DNA from: an uncultured Prevotellaceae bacterium
GTDB taxonomy: Bacteria; Bacteroidota; Bacteroidia; Bacteroidales; Bacteroidaceae
Direction: 5' to 3'
Assembly (NCBI GenBank): GCA_902771785.1
Contig: CACXYH010000001.1
Coordinates: 1 to 64,000, forward strand
Length of the DNA stretch: 64,000 bases
Below the pieces are notes generated by a model, which was not told where the DNA came from, did not search any database, and saw nothing but the letters and a program-made list of their open reading frames with translations. Shown one piece after another: positions 35,960-43,662 of the stretch; within the stretch, counting starts at the first letter, position 1, and each line of letters starts with the position of its first letter. The translations under genes and the position numbers were made by a program.

Positions 35960-38059
35960 TTATTTGATTTCAAAGTTAGTTACAGGATTACCTTTCTCAT
36001 CGAGGAAGCGCACGCAGAAGTCGCTCATGCCGGGGCCGTTGATGATGGCACCACGCAGCACATTGCGTCCCTTCTTCAGCGTCAGACGGGCCGACACGGC
36101 ATCGTCCTTCACCATACGGCGGTCGCCAGAGAGCAACAGCGTCTCCTCGCCATTGAGCCACCACATGGAAGCCGAATTGGAGCCTACAGCCAGGCGCACG
36201 TTCTCTATGTCTTCAGGACAATCGATGACGGTGACGGCCCAGAAGAGCACGCCGTAGACCTGCTGTCCCCATTTCTCGGCAAAGCGGAAGAGCTTCACGT
36301 TGAAGCGCTCGCTGTCGAGTGCATGCCAGGTGAGCGTCTGCTTGACGGTCTTCACCTCGGGCTTGGCGGGCGCCTGCTGTTGGCCGAAGCCGCGTCCGAA
36401 GCCTGGTGCCACCTGCTCCTGCTGGAACTCCACCTTCACCTTCTGTCCGTCCTTGGGCAGGATGGTCTGCTGGTCCTTGAAGTACTGCATGTTGAAGTGC
36501 TTGCGCAGATAGCTGTCGGTGAAGACAGTATTGCCGCTATTGGGTTTATTGATGGGTTCCAGAAGCATCCACCGGCGCAGGAAGCCATTCTCATCGGGAC
36601 GGGCGGCCTGAGCCGTTGCCGGTTTGAAGTAGCTGGGACGGTTCTTGAACTGCACCCAGTCTACGGAGACGGCCCCGTTGCCCTCGCAAGTGATGGCAAG
36701 GTCGGTTACGCCCTTGGGCACGTAGTCGAGCGATACGGTCTGCAGCAGCCACTGGTTGCGCTGGTCGCGACGGAAGCGGCCCATCATGGGCGAAGCACCG
36801 CCGGCAGGCTCCTCTGGCTTCACGTTCATCTTGATGCGAGCCAGCACCTTGCCCTTGGCATTCTTCTCGCGTATGCAGAACTCAGTATTGTCGCTGGCCT
36901 TCACGTTCACCATCATATAGGCATCGGTGAGACAGCTGAAGTCGATGTCTTTATAGACCGACCAACTGCCTTTCTGAGGCAACGTGACACAAGCTCCGCT
37001 GAAAAGGCGGGTGGTGTCGACAGGCTCGCTCGTAACACCGGCCGAAGCGCTGCTGTAGCGGTCAATCTCGATTTTCTCCGTAGCCTGGTTGATGCCAACG
37101 CCACGCATGGTCTCCTTCACCTCCTGGATGGTTCCGTCGGCATTGAAGAAGAGTTTCTCAATGCACACCGAGCGGCGCTTGTCGTCCTTCGGCGAGAAGA
37201 AATTGGTGTGGTAGAACAGATACCACTGTCCCTGATAGTTCACGATGCTGTGGTGGTTGGTCCAGCAGCCATTAGGATGCTCGGCCATGATGAGCCCTTT
37301 GTACTCATAGGGTCCCATCGGATTCTTGCTCATGGCATAGCCCAGCACCTCGGTGTTCTCGCGTACGTAGGGATAGGTCAGGTAGTAGTTGCCGTTATAC
37401 TCGAAGGCGAAGGGGCCTTCGGCCTGACGGTTGGGCAGACCTTTGAGACAGTTCACGCCCACCATCTCCATCTCGCGGTTGCCCCACTTGACGGTTTCCT
37501 TGGGATTGTCGTCGGCCAGCTCTATCATATTGTCCTTCAGCTTGGCACAACGTCCGTTGCCCCAGAAGATGTAGGCATTGCCGTCGGAAGCCAAGAGCAC
37601 ACAGGGGTCGATGCCGTTGACGCCCTTGATGGGTTGCGGCTGGCACACGAACGGGCCTTCCGGCTTATCGGCTATAGCCACGCCCACTGCAAAGCCTCCG
37701 CCCTGGGCCGGTGCCGAGGGGAAGTAGAAATAGTACTTGCCATTCCTGTAGACGCAGTCGGGCGCCCACATCGAGTAGGAATTAGGCCTCACCCAGGGCA
37801 CTTTGTTCTGGGTGACAATCACGCCGTGGTCAGTCCAGTCAGTCAGGTTCTCCGACGAGAACACGTGGTAGTCTTCCATGCAGAACCAGTCCTGGCGCTG
37901 ACCTTCCGGTGGGAAGATGTCGTGCGAGGGGTACAAATACACCTTATTATTAAATACGCGCGCAGTAGGGTCAGCCGAGAACAGATTGCGGATGACGGGG
38001 TTCTGTGCCGACATCATCAGAGGTACGGCCAACAGAGTCATGGTTAAAAGTTTCTTCAT
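35960..38059 (-). CDS. GH43 family glycosidase with CBM6 and extra C-terminal beta domain
   Basis: 699-aa secreted protein. The signal peptide is MKKLLTMTLLAVPLMMSAQ. GH43 residues are the Asp of LFSADPTARVFNNKVYLYPSHD, the Asp of NGIDPCVLLASDG and the Glu of RQAEGPFAFEYNGNYYLTY. A CBM6-like domain (about 320-450) ends in VSVDWVQFK. The last 190 residues form a further beta-sandwich with SASMWWLNGEETLLL, split by a GFGRGFGQQQAPAKPE linker. A start three codons upstream (38068) is possible, and earlier in-frame starts lie upstream of the promoter box at 38100-38107, so they are excluded. First gene of a two-gene leftward operon. Likely arabinofuranosidase or xylosidase. Confidence 0.88.
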   Translation of the reverse strand: MKKLLTMTLLAVPLMMSAQNPVIRNLFSADPTARVFNNKVYLYPSHDIFPPEGQRQDWFCMEDYHVFSSENLTDWTDHGVIVTQNKVPWVRPNSYSMWAPDCVYRNGKYYFYFPSAPAQGGGFAVGVAIADKPEGPFVCQPQPIKGVNGIDPCVLLASDGNAYIFWGNGRCAKLKDNMIELADDNPKETVKWGNREMEMVGVNCLKGLPNRQAEGPFAFEYNGNYYLTYPYVRENTEVLGYAMSKNPMGPYEYKGLIMAEHPNGCWTNHHSIVNYQGQWYLFYHTNFFSPKDDKRRSVCIEKLFFNADGTIQEVKETMRGVGINQATEKIEIDRYSSASAGVTSEPVDTTRLFSGACVTLPQKGSWSVYKDIDFSCLTDAYMMVNVKASDNTEFCIREKNAKGKVLARIKMNVKPEEPAGGASPMMGRFRRDQRNQWLLQTVSLDYVPKGVTDLAITCEGNGAVSVDWVQFKNRPSYFKPATAQAARPDENGFLRRWMLLEPINKPNSGNTVFTDSYLRKHFNMQYFKDQQTILPKDGQKVKVEFQQEQVAPGFGRGFGQQQAPAKPEVKTVKQTLTWHALDSERFNVKLFRFAEKWGQQVYGVLFWAVTVIDCPEDIENVRLAVGSNSASMWWLNGEETLLLSGDRRMVKDDAVSARLTLKKGRNVLRGAIINGPGMSDFCVRFLDEKGNPVTNFEIK

Positions 38060-38099
38060 GAGCAACATGTTTTGATGAGCATAAATAGTTATTACTCCG

Positions 38100-38107
38100 C
38101 AAAGATA
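38100..38107 (-). promoter_or_regulatory. -7 box TATCTTTG of leftward GH43 operon
   Basis: Perfect TAnnTTTG followed by CG on the minus strand, 41 bases before the ATG. No GAAACA at the -36 position on this strand. Confidence 0.75.
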
Positions 38108-38178
38108 GAAAAAATATTCGAATGCCAACGATGCTGAGCGTGAAAAAAGCGGCCATAAAGTGTGATTGCTACTCTTTT

Positions 38179-38194
38179 GAAACAAAGTGAAACA
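38179..38194 (+). promoter_or_regulatory. GAAACA direct repeat, putative operator
   Basis: GAAACAAAGTGAAACA: half-sites 46 and 36 bp upstream of the -7-like box at 38225, the same layout as before GH10-CE1. It lies between divergent genes. Confidence 0.6.
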
Positions 38195-38224
38195 AATGAG
38201 AAAACAAGTGTCAAATAAAAATCG

Positions 38225-38232
38225 TTCCTTTG
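38225..38232 (+). promoter_or_regulatory. -7-like box TTCCTTTG of a small transcription unit
   Basis: One mismatch to TAnnTTTG, followed by CAG. Correct spacing from the GAAACA repeat supports it. Confidence 0.5.
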
Positions 38233-38284
38233 CAGCCGATAATCCTAACTCCAACTTTTATTATCAACTGAATCATTTTTATTT

Positions 38285-38398
38285 ATGGGAATGAGCATTC
38301 CCCTACCCCACAACCGTTCTGGAGCAGAACCCGAACCTGAAGCAGAACCCGGGCTGGGAATAAGCCGCACGATTGTTTTGACACAACGCAAATACTAA
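38285..38398 (+). CDS. Possible 37-aa peptide, function unknown
   Basis: An ATG-to-TAA frame of 37 codons lies between the promoter-like box at 38225 and a strong terminator at 38423. The peptide opens MGMSIPLPHNRSG, has an acidic proline-rich centre (AEPEPEAEPG) and ends IVLTQRKY. There is no signal peptide or known domain. It may be a real small protein, a leader peptide or a chance frame inside a non-coding RNA. The DNA carries a short direct repeat, AGCAGAACCCG. The surrounding promoter and terminator are better supported than the reading frame itself. Confidence 0.3.
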   Translation: MGMSIPLPHNRSGAEPEPEAEPGLGISRTIVLTQRKY

Positions 38399-38422
38399 CT
38401 ATTCAATTATTCATTCGCAAGG

Positions 38423-38466
38423 GTGCGGTGGGTTCCGAAACAGTGGGCTCGCCGCACTTTCTTTTC
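38423..38466 (+). terminator. Terminator of the small unit
   Basis: A 10-bp stem with two wobbles (GTGCGGTGGG / CTCGCCGCAC), a 15-base loop, then TTTCTTTTC. Confidence 0.82.
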
Positions 38467-38511
38467 ACACCCTTGGCAGAATCCACACATTTCAAAATGA
38501 TTTTTGAAAAC

Positions 38512-38896
38512 CATCCGTCATCTGTCATATTTTGGCTCTAAATAATTGATAATAAGCAATATAAACCAAAACCAAACCGTCATATTCGGTCATGTTCGGT
38601 CATGTTTTTGCAGGCCAAAGGCAGCATCAACCCACCTAAAGCGGCACTTTGACCCACTTGAAGCGGCACTTCAGCCTACCTAAAGCGGCACTTCAGCCTA
38701 CCTAAAGCGGCACTTCAACCTACCTAAAGCGGCACTTCAACCTACCCAAAGCGGCACTTCCACCCTATGAAAGTGCCGTTTTTATCCACTTTTCCACCAA
38801 AAACATGACCGAACATGACCGAATATGACGGTTTGATTTTGAGTTATCTTGCTAATACACAGCCGTTTATACACAAAATATGACAGATGACTGATG
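38512..38896. repeat. 385-bp nested palindrome enclosing a 22-bp repeat array
   Basis: Outer arms 38512-38534 and 38874-38896 match over 23 bp with one mismatch. Inner arms 38574-38610 and 38798-38834 are perfect 37-bp reverse complements containing TTCGGTCATG repeats. The 39-bp stretches between outer and inner arms are of equal length on both sides and partly complementary. The centre holds the six-unit AAGCGGCACTT array. No coding frame or transposase is inside, and no target-site duplication was identified. Confidence 0.92.
38639..38783 (+). repeat. Six-unit 22-bp array (core AAGCGGCACTT) with inverted terminal copy
   Basis: Units start at 38639, 38661, 38683, 38705, 38727 and 38749, an exact 22-bp period, with spacer text such as CAGCCTACCTA between cores. 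The array ends with the reverse copy AAAGTGCCGTTTTT (38770-38783). The core and layout match the array at 22557, though the spacer halves differ. Confidence 0.95.
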
Positions 38897-38925
38897 AAAT
38901 CGAATTTCTCAAAAAAAAATTGTAG

Positions 38926-39013
38926 AGTACAGTGTACTGATTTAGAAAGTACAGTGTACTGATTTAGAAAGTGCAGTGTACTGATTTAGAAAGTGCAGTG
39001 TACTGATTTAGGT
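38926..39013. repeat. Four 22-bp units each with a 13-bp palindrome
   Basis: Units start at 38926, 38948, 38970 and 38992. Each contains AGT(A/G)CAGTGTACT followed by GATTTAG. The first two have a perfect AGTAC-AGT-GTACT dyad; the last two have A to G at the fourth base. The array is upstream of the promoter of the GH43-CBM6 operon and may be an operator cluster. Confidence 0.9.
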
Positions 39014-39057
39014 TGACAGGGGTTTGGGTCGCCTCCGATACATATATTATAACTTAT

Positions 39058-39063
39058 GAAACA
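39058..39063 (+). promoter_or_regulatory. GAAACA half-site upstream of GH43-CBM6 operon
   Basis: Begins exactly 36 bp upstream of the -7 box at 39094. Confidence 0.45.
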
Positions 39064-39093
39064 ACAAAGCGGCAGCGTTTCGGATTTCTTTTG

Positions 39094-39101
39094 TATCTTT
39101 G
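39094..39101 (+). promoter_or_regulatory. -7 box TATCTTTG of GH43-CBM6 operon
   Basis: Perfect TAnnTTTG followed by CA. An in-frame start at 39013 lies upstream of this box and is therefore rejected. Confidence 0.8.
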
Positions 39102-39129
39102 CAGCAAAATAACAACTAACCAAACAGCA

Positions 39130-41844
39130 ATGAAAAGCAAAATTCTCTCGATGGTCGCCCTGGCGGCGACGCTAAGCGCTGGAGCGCAAAACCCGTTTGT
39201 GCAGACATGGTGCACGAGCGACCCCGCACCGATGGTGCACAACGGAACCATGTATGTGTATACCGGTCACGACGAAGACGGCGCCGACTTCTTCTGGATG
39301 CAGGAGTGGCGCATCTACTCGACGCAAGACATGGTGAACTGGCAGGACCACGGCTCGCCGCTGGCCCTGGAGTCGTTTCGCTGGGCCGACGACCGCGCCT
39401 GGGCCTCGCAATGCATTGAGCGCGACGGCAAGTTCTACTGGTACATCTGTGCCCACTCGCGCCTGTCGAAGGGCATGGCCATCGGCGTGGCCGTAGGCGA
39501 CTCGCCAACGGGCCCCTTCCGCGACGCGCTGGGCAAACCGCTCTTCGAGAACGGCTCGTGGGACCACATAGACCCCACGGTGTTCATCGACGACGACGGA
39601 CAGGCATGGCTCATGTGGGGCAACCCGCAATGCTACTACCTGAAGCTGAACCGCGACATGATTTCCTACTCGGGCGAGCTGGGCCGCCTCGACATGACCG
39701 AAGAGGCTTTCGGCGGCCCCATGATGAGCAAGCGTGAGGAGGGCAAGAAATATAAGGACTCGTATGTGGAGGGTCCGTGGCTCACGAAGCGCAACGGCAC
39801 CTATCAGCTGCTCTACGCTGCCGGCGGCGTGCCGGAGCACATCAGCTACTCTACGGCCCAGCACCCCACGGGCCCCTGGAAATATGCGGGCGAAATCATG
39901 CCGCTCAGCAACACGGGCTCGTTTACGAACCACTGCGGCATTGCCGACTATAAGGGCCACAGCTACTTCTTCTACCACACGGGCAAGCTGCCCGGCGGTG
40001 GCGGCTTCGGACGCAGCGTGGCCGTAGAGGAGTTTAAGTACAATGCCGACGGCTCCTTCCCCACCATCCTGCCTACCGACGAGGGCGTGAAGCCCGTTGC
40101 CACGTTCAACCCCTACCGCAAGGTAGAGGCCGAGACGATGGCCTTCTCGAAGGGCATCAAGACGGAGCAGGGCGATGGCGTTGGCGTCTACGTGAGCGAC
40201 ATCCACAACGGCGACTACATCAAGCTGCAGAACGTAGACTTCGGCAAGGTGCCACCCCGCACGTTCACAGCCCGCGTGGCCAGCGGCCTGCGCGGCGGAC
40301 AGATAGAGATTCGCATCGACAGCCTGGGCGGCAAGCTGCTTGGCTCGGTCAATGTGCCTGGCACTGGCGGCTGGCTGAACTGGCAGACGCTGACCATCGA
40401 CCTGACGAGCTACACCACGGGCAGCCACGACCTCTACTTCGCCTTCAAGGGCCGCAAGGGCCCGAAGCTCTTCAACTTCGACTGGTGGGAGATGCGCTCG
40501 CTGGAGCAGGTGAACATGCCGCTCTTCCAGACGAAGTACACGGCCGACCCCTCGCCGCTGGTGGTGGGCGACACGCTGTTCCTCTACACCTCGCACGATG
40601 CCCACTTCGAAGATATTCCCGACCGCAACGAGCGCAGCTCGGCAGGCTTCTTCATGTACGACTGGCTGCTATGGTCGACGACCGACATGGTGAACTGGAC
40701 GGAACACGGCGCCGTAGCCTCGCTGCAGGACTTCAAGTGGCGTAGCCGCGACAATGGCGGATGGGCCATACAGACCGTTGAGCGCAACGGCAAGTACTAC
40801 CTCTACGCCCCGCTCCACGGACACGGCATCGGCGTGTTGGTCAGCGACTCGCCCTATGGCCCCTTCAAGGACCCGCTCGGCAAACCGCTGGTATGGCAGA
40901 AGGAGAACTGGGACGACATCGACCCCACCGTCTACGTTGACAACAACGGACAGGCCTACATGTACTGGGGCAACCCCAACACCTACTGGTGCAAACTCAA
41001 CGACGACATGATTTCGCTGAAGGGCGGCATCCATAAGCTCGACTACAAGATTGAGCACTACCAGGAAGGCCCCTGGCTCTACGAGCGTAACGGCCATTGG
41101 TATCTGGCCTACGCCAGCACCTGCTGCCCCGAGGCCCTGGGCTACGCCATGAGCGACTCGCCCGAAGGTCCGTGGAAGTCGAAGGGCTACATCATGCGCC
41201 CCACCCCACGCGACCGAGGCAACCATCCCGGCATCTGCGACTACAAGGGCCACTCGTATGTCTTCGGCCAGGACTATGACCTGATGCACCTTGAAACTTT
41301 CGAGCACAGCGAGCGCCGCTCGGTCTCGGCAACCGAAATTGAGTACAATGCCGACGGCACCATCAAGGAGGTGCCCTACTGGCTCGATCAGCAGCCCATG
41401 AAGCAGCTGCATTGGCTCAACCCCTACCGGCGCGTAGAGGCCGAGACCATGAACTGGGGCTACGGACTGAAGTCGGCCAAGATGGGCATTCCCAATACGG
41501 GCGTGGTGAAGGACATGCCTGAGTCGACGGGCAAGCGCAACATGTACATCTACGACATCAACGACAACGAGTACATCCGCCTGCGCGGCGTAGACTTCGG
41601 TGCAAAGGGCGCCAAGCAGTTCAACATCACAGCCGCCGCCACAGGCAGCTGCACCATCACCCTGCATCTCGACTCACTGGACGGCCCCGTCATCGGTACC
41701 GTCAGCATCAAGGCCACGGGCTCGGTCGAGAAATATCGCCAGTTCTCGACGAAGGTGAAGAATGCCGCAGGCGTTCACGACCTCTACCTCTGCTTCTCGC
41801 AGACGCAGGGCGACGTACATCTGGACTGGTGGCAGTTCAAGTAA
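39130..41844 (+). CDS. Double GH43-CBM6 protein (two catalytic and two CBM6 domains)
   Basis: 904-aa secreted protein made of an internal duplication. The signal peptide ends LSAGAQ. Copy 1: GH43 about 21-320 (Asp31, Asp148, Glu214 in YVEGPWLTKRN) and CBM6 about 325-455 (YRKVEAETMAFSKG ... FDWWEMR). Copy 2: GH43 about 465-775 (Asp473, Asp598, Glu646 in YQEGPWLYERN) and CBM6 about 780-904 (YRRVEAETMNWGYG ... LDWWQFK). Both triads look intact, so both halves may be active, possibly with different specificities. First gene of a three-gene operon with a double esterase and a GH43_12-type enzyme. Arabinoxylan debranching is the most likely role. Confidence 0.92.
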   Translation: MKSKILSMVALAATLSAGAQNPFVQTWCTSDPAPMVHNGTMYVYTGHDEDGADFFWMQEWRIYSTQDMVNWQDHGSPLALESFRWADDRAWASQCIERDGKFYWYICAHSRLSKGMAIGVAVGDSPTGPFRDALGKPLFENGSWDHIDPTVFIDDDGQAWLMWGNPQCYYLKLNRDMISYSGELGRLDMTEEAFGGPMMSKREEGKKYKDSYVEGPWLTKRNGTYQLLYAAGGVPEHISYSTAQHPTGPWKYAGEIMPLSNTGSFTNHCGIADYKGHSYFFYHTGKLPGGGGFGRSVAVEEFKYNADGSFPTILPTDEGVKPVATFNPYRKVEAETMAFSKGIKTEQGDGVGVYVSDIHNGDYIKLQNVDFGKVPPRTFTARVASGLRGGQIEIRIDSLGGKLLGSVNVPGTGGWLNWQTLTIDLTSYTTGSHDLYFAFKGRKGPKLFNFDWWEMRSLEQVNMPLFQTKYTADPSPLVVGDTLFLYTSHDAHFEDIPDRNERSSAGFFMYDWLLWSTTDMVNWTEHGAVASLQDFKWRSRDNGGWAIQTVERNGKYYLYAPLHGHGIGVLVSDSPYGPFKDPLGKPLVWQKENWDDIDPTVYVDNNGQAYMYWGNPNTYWCKLNDDMISLKGGIHKLDYKIEHYQEGPWLYERNGHWYLAYASTCCPEALGYAMSDSPEGPWKSKGYIMRPTPRDRGNHPGICDYKGHSYVFGQDYDLMHLETFEHSERRSVSATEIEYNADGTIKEVPYWLDQQPMKQLHWLNPYRRVEAETMNWGYGLKSAKMGIPNTGVVKDMPESTGKRNMYIYDINDNEYIRLRGVDFGAKGAKQFNITAAATGSCTITLHLDSLDGPVIGTVSIKATGSVEKYRQFSTKVKNAAGVHDLYLCFSQTQGDVHLDWWQFK

Positions 41845-41879
41845 GTGAAACACCATTAACCATTTAATAATTAAGGATT

Positions 41880-43658
41880 ATGAAAAGGAAACTATTGGCC
41901 GGCATGCTGCTGTGCGCATCGGCAGCACTCATGGCACAGCCACAGGGAGGCTTCGGAGGATTCGGAGGGTTCCAAGTGAACAACAACCTCGAGACATCGC
42001 AACAGTGGAAGGACGTAGACTACGTAGGCGACGGCAAGGGCTACCACACCTGCGACATCTACCTGCCCAAGCAAGAGAAAGAGAGCTATCCCGTGGTCAT
42101 CCACATCTACGGTAGCGCCTGGTTCAGCAACAACGGCAAGGGCCAGGCCGACCTGGGCACCATCGTCAAGGCGCTGCTCGACGCAGGCTACGCCGTCGTA
42201 TGCCCGAACCACCGCTCCAGCATGGACGCCAAGTGGCCGGCACAGATTCACGACATCCGTGCCGTCATCCGCTTCGTGCGTGGCGAGGCTAAGAAGTACC
42301 GCTTCGACCCCTCGTTCGTAGCCACCAGCGGCTTCTCGAGCGGAGGCCACCTCGCCTCGACAGCTGCCACCACCAGCGGCACAAAGCAGACGAAGGTGGG
42401 CACGGTCGACATCGACCTGGAAGGCTCGCTGGGCAACTATCTGAACGAGAGCAGCGCCGTGAATGCTGCCTGCGACTGGTCGGGTCCCGTCGACCTGACG
42501 GCAATGGACTGCGGCGAACACATGACGATGGGAGCCAACAGCCCTGAAGACCAGCTGCTGGGCTCGAAGCTCTCGGAAGAGCCCGACAAGTATCTGAGCC
42601 TCAGCGCCACCAACTATATCGACCGCAACGACCCGCCCATCATCATCTTCCATGGCGAGAAGGACAACGTGGTGCCTTGCTGTCAGGGCAAGAAGTTCTA
42701 CGAGCTGCTGCGTGCTGCCGGCGTAACGACCGAGGCTACGTTCGTGCCCGAGGGTGGTCACGGCATGGGCATGTACGCTGAAGAGAACCTAAAGAAGATG
42801 GTCAGCTTCCTCGATGCTGCCCGCGGTCCCCGCGAGCGTCTCGTAGAGGACGGCGGCACCGGTCCCTTCAAGGCCATCATGAAGGAGGAGGCCTCGCTCA
42901 AGGCCCACACCGTGTTCGTGCCCCAAGACCTGACGAAGTTCGGTAAAAAGACCAAGCTGCCCGTGCTCGTATGGGGCAACGGCGCCTGCACCAACTCGCC
43001 CTGGGAGCACTACAAGTTCCTGAACGAAATCGCTTCCTACGGCTACATCGTCCTCGCCACGGGCTACATTCCCATGGACGACCAGCCCTATCGCGGCCCC
43101 ATGTCGACCACCCAGCAGCAAATCGAGTCGATAGACTGGGCCATCGCCCAGAACGCCGACCCGAAGTCACCTTATTATAATAAGATAGACGTGAAGAACA
43201 TCTGCGTGGCGGGCATGTCGTGCGGCGGACTGCAGACGCTCTACAACTGCGCCGACCCGCGCATCAAGACGCTGATGATATGCAACAGCGGACTCTTCAA
43301 CCGCCAGAATGCCGGACAGGCCGTGGGCGGAATGCCCATGCCCCCGAAGGAGAAGCTACAGGAGATCAAGGTGCCCATCATCTATATCCTGGGCGGCGAG
43401 AGCGACATTGCCTATGGCAACGGCATGGACGACTTCCATCGCATCAACCACGTGCCGGCCTGCGCAGCCAACTTCCCCGTGGGCCACGGCGGTACCTATC
43501 GCCAGCCGCACGGAGGCGAGTTCTCGGTAGTGGCCCTGGCATGGCTCAACTGGCAGCTGAAGGGCGACGCCCAGGCCGCCAAGATGTTCAAGGGCAGCGA
43601 CAACCTGCTGTCGAAGCGCAAGGACTGGACACTCGAGAAGAACAAACTAATGAAGTAA
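41880..43658 (+). CDS. Two-domain alpha/beta hydrolase: BD-FAE-like xylan esterase plus second esterase domain
   Basis: 592-aa secreted protein. The signal peptide ends ALMAQ and is followed at once by PQGGFGGFGGF. Domain 1 (about 40-310) resembles BD-FAE-type acetyl/feruloyl esterases: CDIYLPKQ, VIHIYGSAWF, Ser153 in TSGFSSGGH, HGEKDNVVP and a His in GGHGMG. Domain 2 (about 320-592) is a different alpha/beta hydrolase, with LVWGNGACTN, nucleophile Ser in VAGMSCGG, ILGGESDIAY and a His in PVGHGGTY. It sits between two GH43 genes (35- and 4-base gaps), so it would remove esters that block those enzymes. Specificities of each half are inferred. Confidence 0.86.
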   Translation: MKRKLLAGMLLCASAALMAQPQGGFGGFGGFQVNNNLETSQQWKDVDYVGDGKGYHTCDIYLPKQEKESYPVVIHIYGSAWFSNNGKGQADLGTIVKALLDAGYAVVCPNHRSSMDAKWPAQIHDIRAVIRFVRGEAKKYRFDPSFVATSGFSSGGHLASTAATTSGTKQTKVGTVDIDLEGSLGNYLNESSAVNAACDWSGPVDLTAMDCGEHMTMGANSPEDQLLGSKLSEEPDKYLSLSATNYIDRNDPPIIIFHGEKDNVVPCCQGKKFYELLRAAGVTTEATFVPEGGHGMGMYAEENLKKMVSFLDAARGPRERLVEDGGTGPFKAIMKEEASLKAHTVFVPQDLTKFGKKTKLPVLVWGNGACTNSPWEHYKFLNEIASYGYIVLATGYIPMDDQPYRGPMSTTQQQIESIDWAIAQNADPKSPYYNKIDVKNICVAGMSCGGLQTLYNCADPRIKTLMICNSGLFNRQNAGQAVGGMPMPPKEKLQEIKVPIIYILGGESDIAYGNGMDDFHRINHVPACAANFPVGHGGTYRQPHGGEFSVVALAWLNWQLKGDAQAAKMFKGSDNLLSKRKDWTLEKNKLMK

Positions 43659-43662
43659 GGAT

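Noticed and set aside
34397..38047. Very long plus-strand frame (over 1200 codons) opposite the two leftward GH43 genes
   Set aside because: It is antisense to two clear GH43 genes and has no domain or promoter. Long antisense frames are expected here from GC-rich codon bias.
38639..38783. CRISPR array
   Set aside because: The conserved part is only about 11-12 bp, the intervening 10 bp are themselves similar, the array ends in an inverted copy, and no cas genes are near.
39013..39129. Upstream extension of the double GH43 gene
   Set aside because: The extension crosses the -7 box at 39094 and would place the signal peptide internally.
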